A stretch of DNA of 64,000 nucleotides from JAFGRR01 sp964563855 (GTDB taxonomy: Bacteria; Planctomycetota; Phycisphaerae; UBA1845; Fen-1342), in assembly GCA_964563855.1 (NCBI GenBank), contig CAZLYU010000006.1, positions 1 through 64,000 of the forward strand. The letters are read 5' to 3'. The position numbers were made by a program, and so were the translations under genes. The notes beneath the pieces were generated by a model that was not told where the DNA came from, ran no database searches, and saw only the letters and a program-made list of their open reading frames with translations. This document shows, in pieces, positions 1 to 9,366 of the stretch. How positions within the stretch are numbered: the stretch's first letter is position 1; each line of letters starts with the position of its first letter.

Positions 1-151
1 GCCCCTCCAAGACCATCAGGAAGTGAAAGATCACCGTGTGCGCCGCGATCATGACGCTGAGAATCACCAGGAAGCGCACCAGCAGTCCGGTGTTGCGCCG
101 CGACTTGCGATCGGTCATGAAGTGGTTGAGCAGGCTGGGCAGCGCCTTCAT
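1..151 (-). CDS. Ion-channel-like membrane protein, N-terminal part (cut by window edge)
   Basis: Only the first 50 codons are inside the window. They start with ATG at 151, preceded by GAGGA about 5 bases upstream. The peptide begins MKALPSLLNHFMTDRKSRRN, followed by a hydrophobic helix (LLVRFLVILSVMIAAHTVIF) and then HFLMVLEG. A basic start, one membrane helix and an L-x-x-LEG turn before the pore helix resemble the N-terminus of two-helix potassium channels fused to a TrkA NAD-binding domain. The selectivity filter (TxGYGD or similar) lies outside the window, so the family call is tentative. The gene follows the large minus-strand secreted protein gene but is separated from it by a strong hairpin, so it is probably transcribed separately. 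Confidence 0.5.
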   Translation of the reverse strand, partial: MKALPSLLNHFMTDRKSRRNTGLLVRFLVILSVMIAAHTVIFHFLMVLEG

Positions 152-241
152 CGGTTCCTCGGTCGGCAGCGTTGAGATTGCGTGACGCGGCGCGATTGTA
201 TCGAAACTGTCGCCCGCGCCGCCCGTCGCCGAATGTGACGA

Positions 242-273
242 CGCCCCGGCGACGGAAGCCGTCGCGCGGGGCG
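242..273 (-). terminator. Strong intergenic hairpin, candidate terminator
   Basis: CGCCCC (242-247) and GCGACGG (249-255) pair with CCGTCGC (259-265) and GGGGCG (268-273) around an AAG loop, giving 13 paired bases. It lies 30 bases past the stop of the large secreted-protein gene. There is no T-run, so termination is inferred from position and stability only. Confidence 0.45.
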
Positions 274-301
274 CCGCCTGGCTGCCTACACCAGTGATTT
301 G

Positions 302-3300
302 CTACGGGGCGCCGACCCGCGCCTGCAACGCCGCGACGTCCGCCAGGTCGAGATCGTCGTCGACGTCTTCGTCGAAGGCGCTGAGACACTCGGTCCAGTT
401 CGCGGGCTGGTTGGGGAAGAGCTGGAACAGCGTCTGATCCACCCCGCGCACACATGCGAGCAGTTCGGCGGCGTCGTTGGCGTCGACGACGCCGTTCAGG
501 TCGTAGTCGCCGGGGTCGCCCCAGGTCGACAGGACAATGCCGGCAAACGTATAGACCACTTGATTGCCGTCGAAGGAGCTCGAGTTGACCGAACCCGACT
601 CCGCGACGACGCGACGGAGTGCGCCGTTTTCCCACAGGTACAGACCGGCTCCGCGCCCGTCCGAGGCGCGGCCCTCGAACAGGACCCGCCCGTCATCAAT
701 CATCGGGATGCGCGAGAGGGCGCCGAAGACGCGTCCACTGCCGCCGGGCAGGGGCGTGGTCGTATCGGCGATGAGCGTAGTGACGCCGGTGTTGAGGTCG
801 TGGATGTAGATCTCGTCGGGCACGCCGCCGTTGACGCCTTGCATGAAGGTGACCAGTCCGTTGTCGACACCGACGTCGTTGCTGAGGTTGTCGAAAGTTC
901 CGCCGGTGGGTTTGGCGTCGGTGCTGTCGACAATCTTGACAAGGTTGCCGTTGCGCCAGGCGTAGATGCCGACGATTTGCGGGGAGGTTCCGCCTCCGGG
1001 GAGGGGGATGGCGCCGCCGGATCCGCGGAACGCAGCCCACTCGCCGTCAAAGTCCCAGCCGCCGAAGCCGTAGCTTTCGAAGTCGACGTTGGTGGTTCCG
1101 GGCATGATGGTGGAGCGCAGTCCGACGATGTGGATGCCCTGGTCGTCGACGACGAAGGCTTCCCCGTTGTCCCAGTAGAGGATGCGGTTGTCGCGGATCT
1201 TCACACCGCCGCCGCCGCCGGTGAACTCGCCGAAGATGCCCGGCGACGGGTCGCCTTCCTGCAAGATCGCGGAGAGGCCGCAGTCGTACGCGGTGTAGAT
1301 GCCGCCGAAGCCGCCGGTGCTCCCTGTGAGGGCCGCGCGAATCTGGGCCGCGACCTGCAGCCCGTCGATGTCGGGTGCGTCGGCGTTGAGAATCGGCCCC
1401 GGGGCGCCGGGTGGACGGGTGGTGAAGTCGGCGACGGTGGTCAGCAGCCCTTCGTACCAGCGATAGATCGAGACATTGCCGCTGATCCCGGAGAACTCCT
1501 GGGCGACAAAGGCGACCGCGCCGTTCGAAAGCGTCGACGGGAAGAAGAAGCGATTCGCCGGCGAGCCGTTGGGCATGGGCGTGTTGGGGTTGGCGATCAC
1601 GATGCGTCGTGCGCTCGCGGTCGACGCGGCCGCGTTGTCGACGGTGATGGTCGCCGTCGCCGTGTCGTTGCTCGGGTTGTCGTCCGTCTCGTCCGCACTC
1701 ACCGAGACGCTGGCCGTCAGCTGTACGCCATCGGCGAGCGGCTCGTTCGCTCGCAGCGTGATCGTGATGGGCGTCGTTCCGCCGACCGGCAAGGTGGGCC
1801 TGATGCACGGACTGAACACGTCGGGCATGCCGTTCGCATCAAGCACCGTAGCTTGTGTCGGCAGCATCTCGGTCAGCACGATGTTGCTGGCGTCTGAGGG
1901 GCCCGCGTTCGTGATCTGCACCTGATACGCCAGCACGGCGCCGGGGCGCACCGGGTCCGGGCTGCCGGTCAGGGTGACGCCGAGGTCGGCGATGCGTGTA
2001 ATGCTGGCGTTGAAGGTCGTGACATTGTTGCCCGGGTTGGGGTCGGGCGTGATCGCGTTCGCCGAGACGTCGATCGGAGCGGCGCTTGCGGCGTCTGGCG
2101 GGATCGTGAAGCCGACGGCGACCGAGTCGGTTGCGCCGGCTGCGAGCGTACCGATGCTGCACGACACGATCTGCGCCCCGGGGAATCCTGTGCAGCGCGG
2201 GTCGGAGGTCGCCGGGTCGAAGCCGAAGCCCAAGGGCAGCGTCACCTGAATGCTCGCGAACTCAGCGCCAAACGAGCCGAGCAGCTCCGCCACGGAGACG
2301 GTGACCACGCCTGACTCGCCCGCGACGAGCGTCGTCGGTGTGAGTGAGACGTTGGTGATCGCGAGATCTGCTTGGGGCTGAACGAAGTTCGCCGTGCAGC
2401 CGCGGTCGGTGGTCATCTGGACGATGACGGTCGGGTTTGCGCCGCTGCAGTCGCCGCTCCACCCGGTGAAGACCGCGCCGCCGCTGGGCTGCGCCTGAAG
2501 TTGCACGCTGGCCCCTACCGAGTAGGTGCTCGAGCACGCGCTGGGGCAAAGGATTTGGCCGTCGGCGGATGAGACGAAGCCGTTGCCGGATCCGGTGACC
2601 TGCACGGTGAGCGTTGCATCGCCGCCGCCTCCGCTGTCGCACACGTTGTCGCTGCAGGCGCCGCCGGCGACAAAGTTGCCGCAGTCGGCGGCGAAGACGT
2701 TGTCGGTGCAGGTGGCGTTGTCGCAGCAGGCGCCGCACAGGCAGTCGCCGAGTGGAACGCTCGTGACGCCGCTGCCGGTCGACACATCCGCGCGGAGCGC
2801 GCCAGTCGAGCCGGCGACCGTTGCGGTGACGTTTCCGCTGGGCGTGCCGCCCGTGTTGACCGACCCATTCGGATTGGCGCAGAGGTCGACGAGGACCCAC
2901 TGCGTGTCGCTGCCGCCGCTGTTGCTCACGACGAGCGCCGCGTTGCCCGCGGGCGCGAACTTGATCTCGTCAATCGGTCCGTCGTAGGTGAAGCCGTCGA
3001 TGCCGAAGCTGCGGCCGACGAGATCGATGATGACCACGCCTTGACCAAACGTGCCGGCCCGCTCGGCGGCGATGCCGGTGCGGATCGGGAAGCCGGGGTA
3101 GTCGTGGAAGACGGGCTCGCGGGCGAGCGCCGCGCCGCCGACCGTGCCCAGGCACAGCCCGTTTCCGGTGAACGGCGTAAGGACCGGACCGGGATCGATC
3201 GCGAAGAAGTACAGTCGCAGCGACTGTCCCCCGCCGCAGCCGGGCACGCCGCTGCTGTTGAAGACGCGAGCGTAGATGAAGTCTTGTGACGGCGTCAGGC

Positions 3301-3658
3301 GCCACTGCACCTGACAGCTCGGGCATTGGTTGCGGATGTTGGTGATGGCGCTGGGGATTGCGACGGTGACGTCTTGCGGATTGTTGGTAAAACCGTCGCA
3401 CGTCTGGTCTATCGTAAGTGTGCCGGCCGAGATGTTCTCCAACACGCCTCCGCTGGCGCCGCTGAAGAAAGCGAACTCGCCGTCGGCGAAGGATCCGGTG
3501 AGATCGACGGCACAATTGACCGCGGGCGAATTCCCGCACATCGGGCCGAACGGAAGGGGTTGCGCCGTCGCTACGCTCGCGAGCGCTGCAAGGGTCGATA
3601 GCGCGAGTGCGACGGGCGCAATCGCGCCGTCACGATGCGCGAGGGGGTCAGGCTTCAT
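302..3658 (-). CDS. Large secreted multidomain protein with DUF11-type repeats and dockerin-like C-terminus
   Basis: The predicted protein is 1118 aa. I chose the ATG at 3658 over one at 3685 because GGAGGA lies 6 bases before it and a signal peptide follows (hydrophobic stretch ending ASVATAQ, about residue 33). After a novel region come a Cys-rich module at about 305-341 (CLCGACCDNATC, then ADCGNF and GGACSDNVC), a divergent bacterial repeat at about 347-426 (VFTGWSGDC), and two DUF11/CARDB-type Ig-like repeats at about 430-675 (the second with ADLGVTLTGSPDPV and ITNAGPSDASN). A propeller-like region fills about 690-1030. The C-terminus has two calcium-loop motifs, DYDLNGVVDANDAAELLAC and DEDVDDDLDLADVAAL, as in planctomycete dockerin-like tails. 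It is probably exported and anchored or assembled at the cell surface. No enzymatic residues were recognised. Confidence 0.8.
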   Translation of the reverse strand: MKPDPLAHRDGAIAPVALALSTLAALASVATAQPLPFGPMCGNSPAVNCAVDLTGSFADGEFAFFSGASGGVLENISAGTLTIDQTCDGFTNNPQDVTVAIPSAITNIRNQCPSCQVQWRLTPSQDFIYARVFNSSGVPGCGGGQSLRLYFFAIDPGPVLTPFTGNGLCLGTVGGAALAREPVFHDYPGFPIRTGIAAERAGTFGQGVVIIDLVGRSFGIDGFTYDGPIDEIKFAPAGNAALVVSNSGGSDTQWVLVDLCANPNGSVNTGGTPSGNVTATVAGSTGALRADVSTGSGVTSVPLGDCLCGACCDNATCTDNVFAADCGNFVAGGACSDNVCDSGGGGDATLTVQVTGSGNGFVSSADGQILCPSACSSTYSVGASVQLQAQPSGGAVFTGWSGDCSGANPTVIVQMTTDRGCTANFVQPQADLAITNVSLTPTTLVAGESGVVTVSVAELLGSFGAEFASIQVTLPLGFGFDPATSDPRCTGFPGAQIVSCSIGTLAAGATDSVAVGFTIPPDAASAAPIDVSANAITPDPNPGNNVTTFNASITRIADLGVTLTGSPDPVRPGAVLAYQVQITNAGPSDASNIVLTEMLPTQATVLDANGMPDVFSPCIRPTLPVGGTTPITITLRANEPLADGVQLTASVSVSADETDDNPSNDTATATITVDNAAASTASARRIVIANPNTPMPNGSPANRFFFPSTLSNGAVAFVAQEFSGISGNVSIYRWYEGLLTTVADFTTRPPGAPGPILNADAPDIDGLQVAAQIRAALTGSTGGFGGIYTAYDCGLSAILQEGDPSPGIFGEFTGGGGGVKIRDNRILYWDNGEAFVVDDQGIHIVGLRSTIMPGTTNVDFESYGFGGWDFDGEWAAFRGSGGAIPLPGGGTSPQIVGIYAWRNGNLVKIVDSTDAKPTGGTFDNLSNDVGVDNGLVTFMQGVNGGVPDEIYIHDLNTGVTTLIADTTTPLPGGSGRVFGALSRIPMIDDGRVLFEGRASDGRGAGLYLWENGALRRVVAESGSVNSSSFDGNQVVYTFAGIVLSTWGDPGDYDLNGVVDANDAAELLACVRGVDQTLFQLFPNQPANWTECLSAFDEDVDDDLDLADVAALQARVGAP

Positions 3659-3802
3659 GCGTCCTCCGGAGCAATCGAGAAACAATGCTGCGCGCGCGGC
3701 GACGGGTCGACACGAACTCGGCGATGCGAGGACCGCGCACAGGCTTTAGTCAGGCGAAGCGTTCACTCTGACGCCAGATGTCACTTTTTTTCAGGGGGGG
3801 CC

Positions 3803-4984
3803 TCAGCCCACGGCCGAGCGCGCCGCCGCGAAGTGCGGCAGAGCGCGTTCGATCATGTCGCGCTCGACGCAGAACGACAGGCGCATGTGCCCCGCGCGGC
3901 CGAAACCGCGGCCGGGAACGGCCAGCACGCCGCGTTCGGCGAGTTGTGCGACGAAGGCGTCGTCGTCGGCGATGGGGGTTTTGGGGAAGGCGTACAGCGC
4001 GCCGGCGGGGCGGGCGAGCTCGTAGCCGAAGTCGGCGAGCGCGTCGCACAGCAAGTCGCGGTTGCCGCGGTAGAGCGTCAGGTCGCAACAGGCGCTCGCA
4101 CAGTGCGTGACGACGCGCTGCATGAAGGCGTTTGCGTTCACGAAGCCGAGTGTGCGATTCAGCATGGTGAAGGCGCTAAGCAGCTCGTCGCGATGGGGGG
4201 TCGCGTTGGGAAGTGCGACGTAGCCAACGCGCTCCCCTGCGATGCTGAGGTCTTTGGAGTAGCTCGACACCACGACGCTGTGGGCGTAATGGGCTGCGGG
4301 GGCGGGGCCGGCCTCGACGTCGTACGCGATGCGGTGATACACGTCGTCACACACGAGATAAATCGGCCGCTCGCTGTCGCTCTGCTCCGCCAGCAACGCG
4401 CCGAGCGACGCCAGCGACTCGGTGGGGTAGACCGCGCCGGTTGGATTGTTTGGCGTGTTGATCAACACCGCTCGCGTGCGCGACGTCATTGCGGCGCGAA
4501 TGGCGTCTGCGTCGATCTGAAAGACGTCGTCGGTCTGTGCGACCACCATGCGCCCACCGGCTTGCTCGATGTAGAAGCGGTATTCCGGGAAGTAGGGGGC
4601 CAGCACGATGACTTCGTCGGCGGGGTCGAGCAGCGCGGCCAACACGACGTTGGTCGCGCCGGCGGCGCCCGACGTAAGCACCACCCCGGCGCCGTCAAAC
4701 GCCAAGCCGTACGTCTGCGTCAGCATGGCGGCCACTGCGTCACGTGCGGCCGGCAGCCCTGCGTTTGGCATGTAGCGATGGGCGGCGGGATCGTGTTCCG
4801 CGGCCGTTTGCTGGAGGGCGGCGAAGAATTCGGGCGGGGGGGCGGCGTTGGGGTTGCCGAGCGAGAAGTCGAAGACGTTTTCCGGGCCCCGTTCGGCACG
4901 CAGGCGTCGGCCGCGCTCGAACATCTCGCGAATGAAAGAGGCCGCGCTCAGTTTTGCGGCGACGTGTTTCGCGATGGTGGGCAT
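3803..4984 (-). CDS. PLP-dependent aminotransferase, class I/II
   Basis: The protein is 393 aa, the usual length for fold-type I aminotransferases of the aspartate aminotransferase family. The substrate-site loop SLGNPN is near residue 42. Cofactor-site motifs are APYFPEY at about 129, the NTPNNPTG loop at about 176 and the CDDVYHRI segment at about 212. The Schiff-base lysine is in SSYSKDLSIAGERVGY (K244). It should transfer an amino group between an amino acid and a 2-oxoacid in the cytoplasm; the substrate cannot be told from sequence. No clear Shine-Dalgarno precedes the ATG at 4984. It is followed downstream by the large secreted-protein gene with no functional link evident. Confidence 0.9.
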   Translation of the reverse strand: MPTIAKHVAAKLSAASFIREMFERGRRLRAERGPENVFDFSLGNPNAAPPPEFFAALQQTAAEHDPAAHRYMPNAGLPAARDAVAAMLTQTYGLAFDGAGVVLTSGAAGATNVVLAALLDPADEVIVLAPYFPEYRFYIEQAGGRMVVAQTDDVFQIDADAIRAAMTSRTRAVLINTPNNPTGAVYPTESLASLGALLAEQSDSERPIYLVCDDVYHRIAYDVEAGPAPAAHYAHSVVVSSYSKDLSIAGERVGYVALPNATPHRDELLSAFTMLNRTLGFVNANAFMQRVVTHCASACCDLTLYRGNRDLLCDALADFGYELARPAGALYAFPKTPIADDDAFVAQLAERGVLAVPGRGFGRAGHMRLSFCVERDMIERALPHFAAARSAVG

Positions 4985-5005
4985 GCGTGCACCGGCTTTG
5001 CGTGG

Positions 5006-5569
5006 CTATTCGATTTCTTCGGGGATGACGACATGGTCGAGGCGGAAGCCGCCGGGCGCGTCGGGGTCGGCGACAAACGACACCAGAATCTGATCGCCGC
5101 AGCCATAGTCGATGCCCAGCTTCAAGCGCAGCGGCTCAGCGGCGCCGGCGGTCGGGGAGTCGGCGCCCTCGGCGTCGGCCGGCTGGTCGGAGAAGAAGAT
5201 CTCGGCGTTGAGGACTTCGGTCTCGAACCCGGCGTCCTCAGGCTCGAGCGTCTGCAGGACCCAGTCGACGAACGTTTGCGAGCCGAAGTCGATGTTGCGG
5301 GCGCACGGCAAGGTTTGCGCGGGTGCGGTTGAGTTGGCCTCGACGCGCACCTGACGCAGATTGACGGTTCGCGGGAGTTCGCGATCTTGCGCGTTGTACG
5401 TGCCGTACGAGAGGATCGCCCTCGCGGTCGTATTGTTGCTGAGCAGAATCGACACGTTGCCTTCCAGCTCGGTCGTCGCCTGGATGAAGGCAGCGGGCAC
5501 GCAACCTCCGAACACGACCAGCACGGAACACGCGGCGAACGTAGCAGCTTGAAGGGCAATCCTATACAT
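5006..5569 (-). CDS. Putative lipoprotein of unknown function
   Basis: The protein is 187 aa. It starts with a short signal peptide ending in a lipobox (VVFGGC, Cys at about 22), so it is probably lipid-anchored. The mature part opens with a beta-rich segment (ELEGNVSILLSNNTTARAIL) and ends with acidic residues (VIPEEIE). I do not recognise a family. It is divergent from the Kelch lipoprotein gene across about 200 bases and lies 21 bases before the aminotransferase gene on the same strand, so these two may be cotranscribed. Similar small lipoproteins that start with an N-terminal asparagine-rich beta segment recur in planctomycetes, but that is only an impression. Confidence 0.7.
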   Translation of the reverse strand: MYRIALQAATFAACSVLVVFGGCVPAAFIQATTELEGNVSILLSNNTTARAILSYGTYNAQDRELPRTVNLRQVRVEANSTAPAQTLPCARNIDFGSQTFVDWVLQTLEPEDAGFETEVLNAEIFFSDQPADAEGADSPTAGAAEPLRLKLGIDYGCGDQILVSFVADPDAPGGFRLDHVVIPEEIE

Positions 5570-5674
5570 CGGCGTTCGAGCACTCCGATAAGTGACAAAG
5601 CGGTTGCGGTGCAGACACGCGGTGTGCTGGCATCATAACCATGCTCGTACCTGTCGGGCAGACGTGAACTTTGC

Positions 5675-5702
5675 TTGACGTTCGCTTCACGCCACAAATA
5701 AT
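5675..5702 (+). promoter_or_regulatory. Candidate sigma70-type promoter for the Kelch lipoprotein gene
   Basis: TTGACG (5675-5680), a 16-base spacer and AATAAT (5697-5702) each match the bacterial housekeeping consensus at five of six positions. This is striking in such GC-rich DNA. The predicted start lies about 60 bases before the ATG at 5772. Confidence 0.5.
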
Positions 5703-5771
5703 GCCCCGGCGACGCCGCGCGCCGTGACGCGACGGTGCAGCGAGATCCGCGCCCGCTGGAGACCACAGGCG

Positions 5772-8147
5772 ATGAACAGGCATGGAACGGTGATCGGCGG
5801 CGCTCTGGCGCTGGGTGGCCTGCTGGTGGCGGGCGGCTGCCCGCTGCTCTTCAACGACGATGCCCCGGAAGCGACTCCCGGCGTCGTCACCGTCACCGCG
5901 ACAGCCCCGCTCGGCGACCGCACCGTCCTCGAGGGCGCCGACGTGGTCATCGGCTGGTCGGCGTTCGACGAAGACGGCGTCGGTTTGCAGATCGAGGCGC
6001 TCGTTCGGGGGCCCGGGGAGATTCAGGAGACGTCTGTCGGCGGTCCCACATCGGTTGGGCAGGGCCGATCGTCCGGCGAGTTCACCTGGGACACGACTGG
6101 CTTCGCCGCGGGCGTGTATCGCACGCGGGTTCGGGCGTTGGTGGCGGGCATAGAGCGCGGATCCGACGTTACCGACGGCACGATTTCCATCGACGGCGCC
6201 CCGACGTTCGCATTCGTGGCGCCGACCACGCCGGTGACGGTCGAACCGGAAGGTATGGTCACCATTGAGTATCGCGCGGACGATCCCGAGGGGGTCGGCA
6301 GTGTGCAGATCGGCATTGATCCCGATCAGGATCACGAGAGTGGCAACGAGCAGACGTTAGAGACGCGCGATCTGCTCGCGGAAGATCCGAACGACCCCAA
6401 CGCGACCGAGATGATTGAATGGGACGGCGCCGACGCGGATGGCGAGCGTGTTGATGCGGGTGAGTACTTCGTCTTCGCGATCGTCGACGACGAAGCCCAT
6501 CCAATTCTCGTCGAGGAAGCGGCGGGCGTCGTCACGGTTGAGGAGATGCCGGATCCCAACGAAGACGAGGTCGAACTGGGCTTCATCGCGCCGACCGCAG
6601 ACACATCCTTCGAAACCGCGGCCCGCCCGATCACGTTCGAGTTTGGCGTGAACGAGGAGGCGGACGTGCTGGTCGATCTGCGGCTGGACAGCGACGACAA
6701 CCGCGCCAACGGGAACGAGATCGCCATCTTGCTGCAGCGGTTGGTTCAGGCCGGGGTCGAGACCGACACCTTCACGTGGAACGGTTCCGACGCAGCTGGT
6801 GACTCGGTCGCCGACGGCATCTACACGCCGGTGCTGCGTGTGACGCGGGAGACCGGCGCGCCGCAGTCGCTTGACGCCGATGGGCTCGTTTTGGTGCGCA
6901 CCAGCGACGCACCGTCAGCCAGCCGCGAAACGTGGCGGCGATCGACGGGAAGCTGGTCGCGCGATGCACTGAGCGATCAGCTCGCCGCCCGCCGCGATCC
7001 GGCGGTCGTCTATGACCCGGAAGCCGCCGGGGTGCTCTTGTTCGGCGGCCGCAACCTGTCGGGTGATGCGCTGGGTGACACGTGGCTGCGGCTTGACGGC
7101 GAGTGGGTGGTGCAGGACGTGGTCGGCCCGCCGGCCCGCGATGGGCACGCACTCGCGGATAACGCCTCAGCCGAGCAAGCCGTGCTTTTCGGCGGCATGG
7201 CCGCGGTGCGCCTCGACGACACGTGGACGTGGGCTGACGGCGCCTGGACACAGCAGACGCCGGCCGACGCCCCGGCCGCGCGCGACGGGCATGCGATCGC
7301 GTATGACGCCGCCCGCGACGTCATCGTGCTGTTTGGCGGCGAGACTGAGGACGGATTGTCAGCTCAGACCTGGACGTATGACGGCGTCACGTGGACGCAA
7401 CTGGCGCCAGCCAATTCGCCCAGCGCACGCCGCGGACACACGCTCTTCTTCGACCGGGCGCGGAGCGTCGTGGTGCTGTTCGGCGGTGAGACGGCCGACG
7501 GCGCGAACAACGAAACGTGGACGTGGGACGGGACGACGTGGACGCAGGTCACGCAGACCGACGGGCCGACCGTTCGATTCGACCACGCCGCTGCGTTCGA
7601 CACGGCGCGCAATCAGGGTGTGTTGTTCGGCGGCACGGACGGCGTCGAGCGCCTCAGTGATACCTGGCGTTGGAACGGGACGCGGTGGGATGAGCAAACG
7701 CTGGACAGCGCGCCAAGTCCGCGTGACGGCGCCGCGATGACGTTTGACCCGTCCCGGTCGACCCTCGTGCTCGTCGGTGGGTCGCCGGGCATCCCGCTGA
7801 TCAGCCTTCTCACGCCGGCCGCCAATCAGACCGTCACGCCGGGCGTTGATGTGACCATTTCGTGGCGCGACGACGATCCGTCGGGCGTCGCAACCATTCG
7901 TCTCGTGCTCGACGATGACGAGACGCCCAGCGAAGCCGTCGAGACGGACGGCGATGAGATCGAGATTCTGAGCGGGCGTGCGGCTGGCGATGACGGCGTA
8001 CTCGATCGTTTCATCTGGTCGGCGCCGAGACTCGATCCGGGCACGTACTTCCTGTTCGCCTATATCGATCAGGACGGCAGCGGTGATATCGATAGCTTCA
8101 GCATTGCGCCGGGCCTGATCATCGTGCCGGACCCTTCCGGCTCGTAG
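5772..8147 (+). CDS. Kelch-repeat lipoprotein
   Basis: The protein is 791 aa from the ATG at 5772, which places a signal peptide and lipobox right at the start (LLVAGGCPLLF); an upstream ATG at 5724 would bury them. Residues about 30-395 hold several Ig-like or FlgD-like segments with repeated D-x-D-x-x-G turns (for example WDGADADGERVDAGEYFVFA). Residues about 405-680 contain five Kelch-like blades with the repeated pattern AR-x-GHA-x-x-x-D, VLFGG and TWTW/TWTY-DG-x-x-WTQ, forming most of a beta-propeller. A last Ig-like segment ends the protein. It is probably attached to the outer face of a membrane and binds protein or glycan; no catalytic residues are apparent. A good promoter-like sequence lies upstream at 5675-5702. 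Confidence 0.85.
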   Translation: MNRHGTVIGGALALGGLLVAGGCPLLFNDDAPEATPGVVTVTATAPLGDRTVLEGADVVIGWSAFDEDGVGLQIEALVRGPGEIQETSVGGPTSVGQGRSSGEFTWDTTGFAAGVYRTRVRALVAGIERGSDVTDGTISIDGAPTFAFVAPTTPVTVEPEGMVTIEYRADDPEGVGSVQIGIDPDQDHESGNEQTLETRDLLAEDPNDPNATEMIEWDGADADGERVDAGEYFVFAIVDDEAHPILVEEAAGVVTVEEMPDPNEDEVELGFIAPTADTSFETAARPITFEFGVNEEADVLVDLRLDSDDNRANGNEIAILLQRLVQAGVETDTFTWNGSDAAGDSVADGIYTPVLRVTRETGAPQSLDADGLVLVRTSDAPSASRETWRRSTGSWSRDALSDQLAARRDPAVVYDPEAAGVLLFGGRNLSGDALGDTWLRLDGEWVVQDVVGPPARDGHALADNASAEQAVLFGGMAAVRLDDTWTWADGAWTQQTPADAPAARDGHAIAYDAARDVIVLFGGETEDGLSAQTWTYDGVTWTQLAPANSPSARRGHTLFFDRARSVVVLFGGETADGANNETWTWDGTTWTQVTQTDGPTVRFDHAAAFDTARNQGVLFGGTDGVERLSDTWRWNGTRWDEQTLDSAPSPRDGAAMTFDPSRSTLVLVGGSPGIPLISLLTPAANQTVTPGVDVTISWRDDDPSGVATIRLVLDDDETPSEAVETDGDEIEILSGRAAGDDGVLDRFIWSAPRLDPGTYFLFAYIDQDGSGDIDSFSIAPGLIIVPDPSGS

Positions 8148-8248
8148 GGGGGGGCGCGGGCTGGCGGCGGGTTTCGTCGCGAGCTACCCTCTGTGCGGAG
8201 CCGCGCCGCGATGGCGCGCGCCCGTCGGCCGTTGCGCGAGGGTCTTTC

Positions 8249-9340
8249 TTGGCCAAGATCGCCGCTCCCGTTCTGTATCAGCAGCGTCTGCGCGCCCTCC
8301 GCGAGACTTTGAGGTCGCATCGCCTGGACGGCTATCTGATCCAGAACCGCATGGATCAGTATTGGCTGACAGGCTTTACGGGTGAAGACGGGGCCGTGCT
8401 GGTCACGCCGCGGGTTGTTGTGTTGATCACCGACGGGCGTTTCGACGAGACGGCGGATGTCGAGGCGCCGTGGGCGAAGAAGGTGCTGCGAACGCAGCGG
8501 GGGCCGGCGCAGACAGCGCAGGCGATCGGGCGTTACAAGATCGAGCGGCTCGGGTTCAATCCCGATCATATGAACGTTCGCACGCTGACGGGGTTGCGCA
8601 CGCTGGTGCGGCCGACGAAACTGACGGCGGCGTCGGGGCTGCTCGTGGATCTGCGTGTCAGCAAGTCGGCCGAGGAGCTCGCTTGCATGCGGCGCGCGAT
8701 CGACGTTGCGGAACGGGCGTTCAAGCGGGTTCGCCGACTGATCAAGCCGGGTGCGGTGGAGCGCGAGATTGCGGCGAAGTTGACCTACGAGATGCAGCGT
8801 TTGGGTGCGTCGGGGCCGAGCTTTGCGCCGATCGTGGCCGCGGGCGCCAATGCCTCGTTGCCGCACTACCGGCCGGGGGCGACGCGCGTGGGTGAGAACG
8901 ATGCGGTGCTGATCGACTGGGGGGCGCGGGTGGACTGGTATTGCAGCGACTTGACCCGGGTGGCGCCGGTCGGTAGCCTCCCGGCCCGTTTATGCGAAGT
9001 GCAAGACATAGTTTGTCGTGCGCAAGCGGCTGCGATTGCTGAAGTTAGAGCGGGCGTGGCGGCGGCCGACGTCGACGAGGCGGCCCGCCGCGTGATAGCG
9101 CAAGCCGGCTTCGGCAAGCAGTTCAAGCACAGCCTCGGACATGGGTTGGGGCTCGATGTGCATGAAGCCCCATCGGTTGGACGAATGAGCAAGCACACGC
9201 TCGTGGCCGGTGCAGTCGTCACCATCGAGCCTGGGATTTATCTTCCCGGGGTCGGCGGAGTTCGCATCGAAGATGATGTGTTGGTGACGGAGGACGGGGC
9301 CGAGCGCCTCTCCACCCTGCCGCCGGTGCTCAGCGCCTGA
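8249..9340 (+). CDS. M24 family metallopeptidase (Xaa-Pro aminopeptidase type)
   Basis: The protein is 363 aa. I use a TTG start at 8249 because GAGGG sits 7 bases upstream and the N-terminus then matches the family. The N-terminal creatinase-like domain (about 1-140) is followed by the pita-bread catalytic domain. Metal-ligand motifs are all present: DWGARVDWYCSDLTR (two Asp), HSLGHGLGLDVHE (His), TIEPGIYLPG (Glu) and RIEDDVLVTEDG (Glu). It should cut the residue before proline from the N-terminus of peptides in the cytoplasm. The next genes are accB and accC; in many bacteria a peptidase of this type, efp, accB and accC lie in a row, but efp is absent here. Confidence 0.92.
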   Translation: MAKIAAPVLYQQRLRALRETLRSHRLDGYLIQNRMDQYWLTGFTGEDGAVLVTPRVVVLITDGRFDETADVEAPWAKKVLRTQRGPAQTAQAIGRYKIERLGFNPDHMNVRTLTGLRTLVRPTKLTAASGLLVDLRVSKSAEELACMRRAIDVAERAFKRVRRLIKPGAVEREIAAKLTYEMQRLGASGPSFAPIVAAGANASLPHYRPGATRVGENDAVLIDWGARVDWYCSDLTRVAPVGSLPARLCEVQDIVCRAQAAAIAEVRAGVAAADVDEAARRVIAQAGFGKQFKHSLGHGLGLDVHEAPSVGRMSKHTLVAGAVVTIEPGIYLPGVGGVRIEDDVLVTEDGAERLSTLPPVLSA

Positions 9341-9366
9341 CGCAACAGCCTGGGAAAACTTCCACG

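Noticed and set aside
299..1897. 532-aa plus-strand frame over the large secreted protein gene
   Set aside because: It is the reverse-strand shadow of a well-supported minus-strand gene with signal peptide, ribosome site and known domains; its protein is low-complexity and Asp/Gly/Val/Arg rich.
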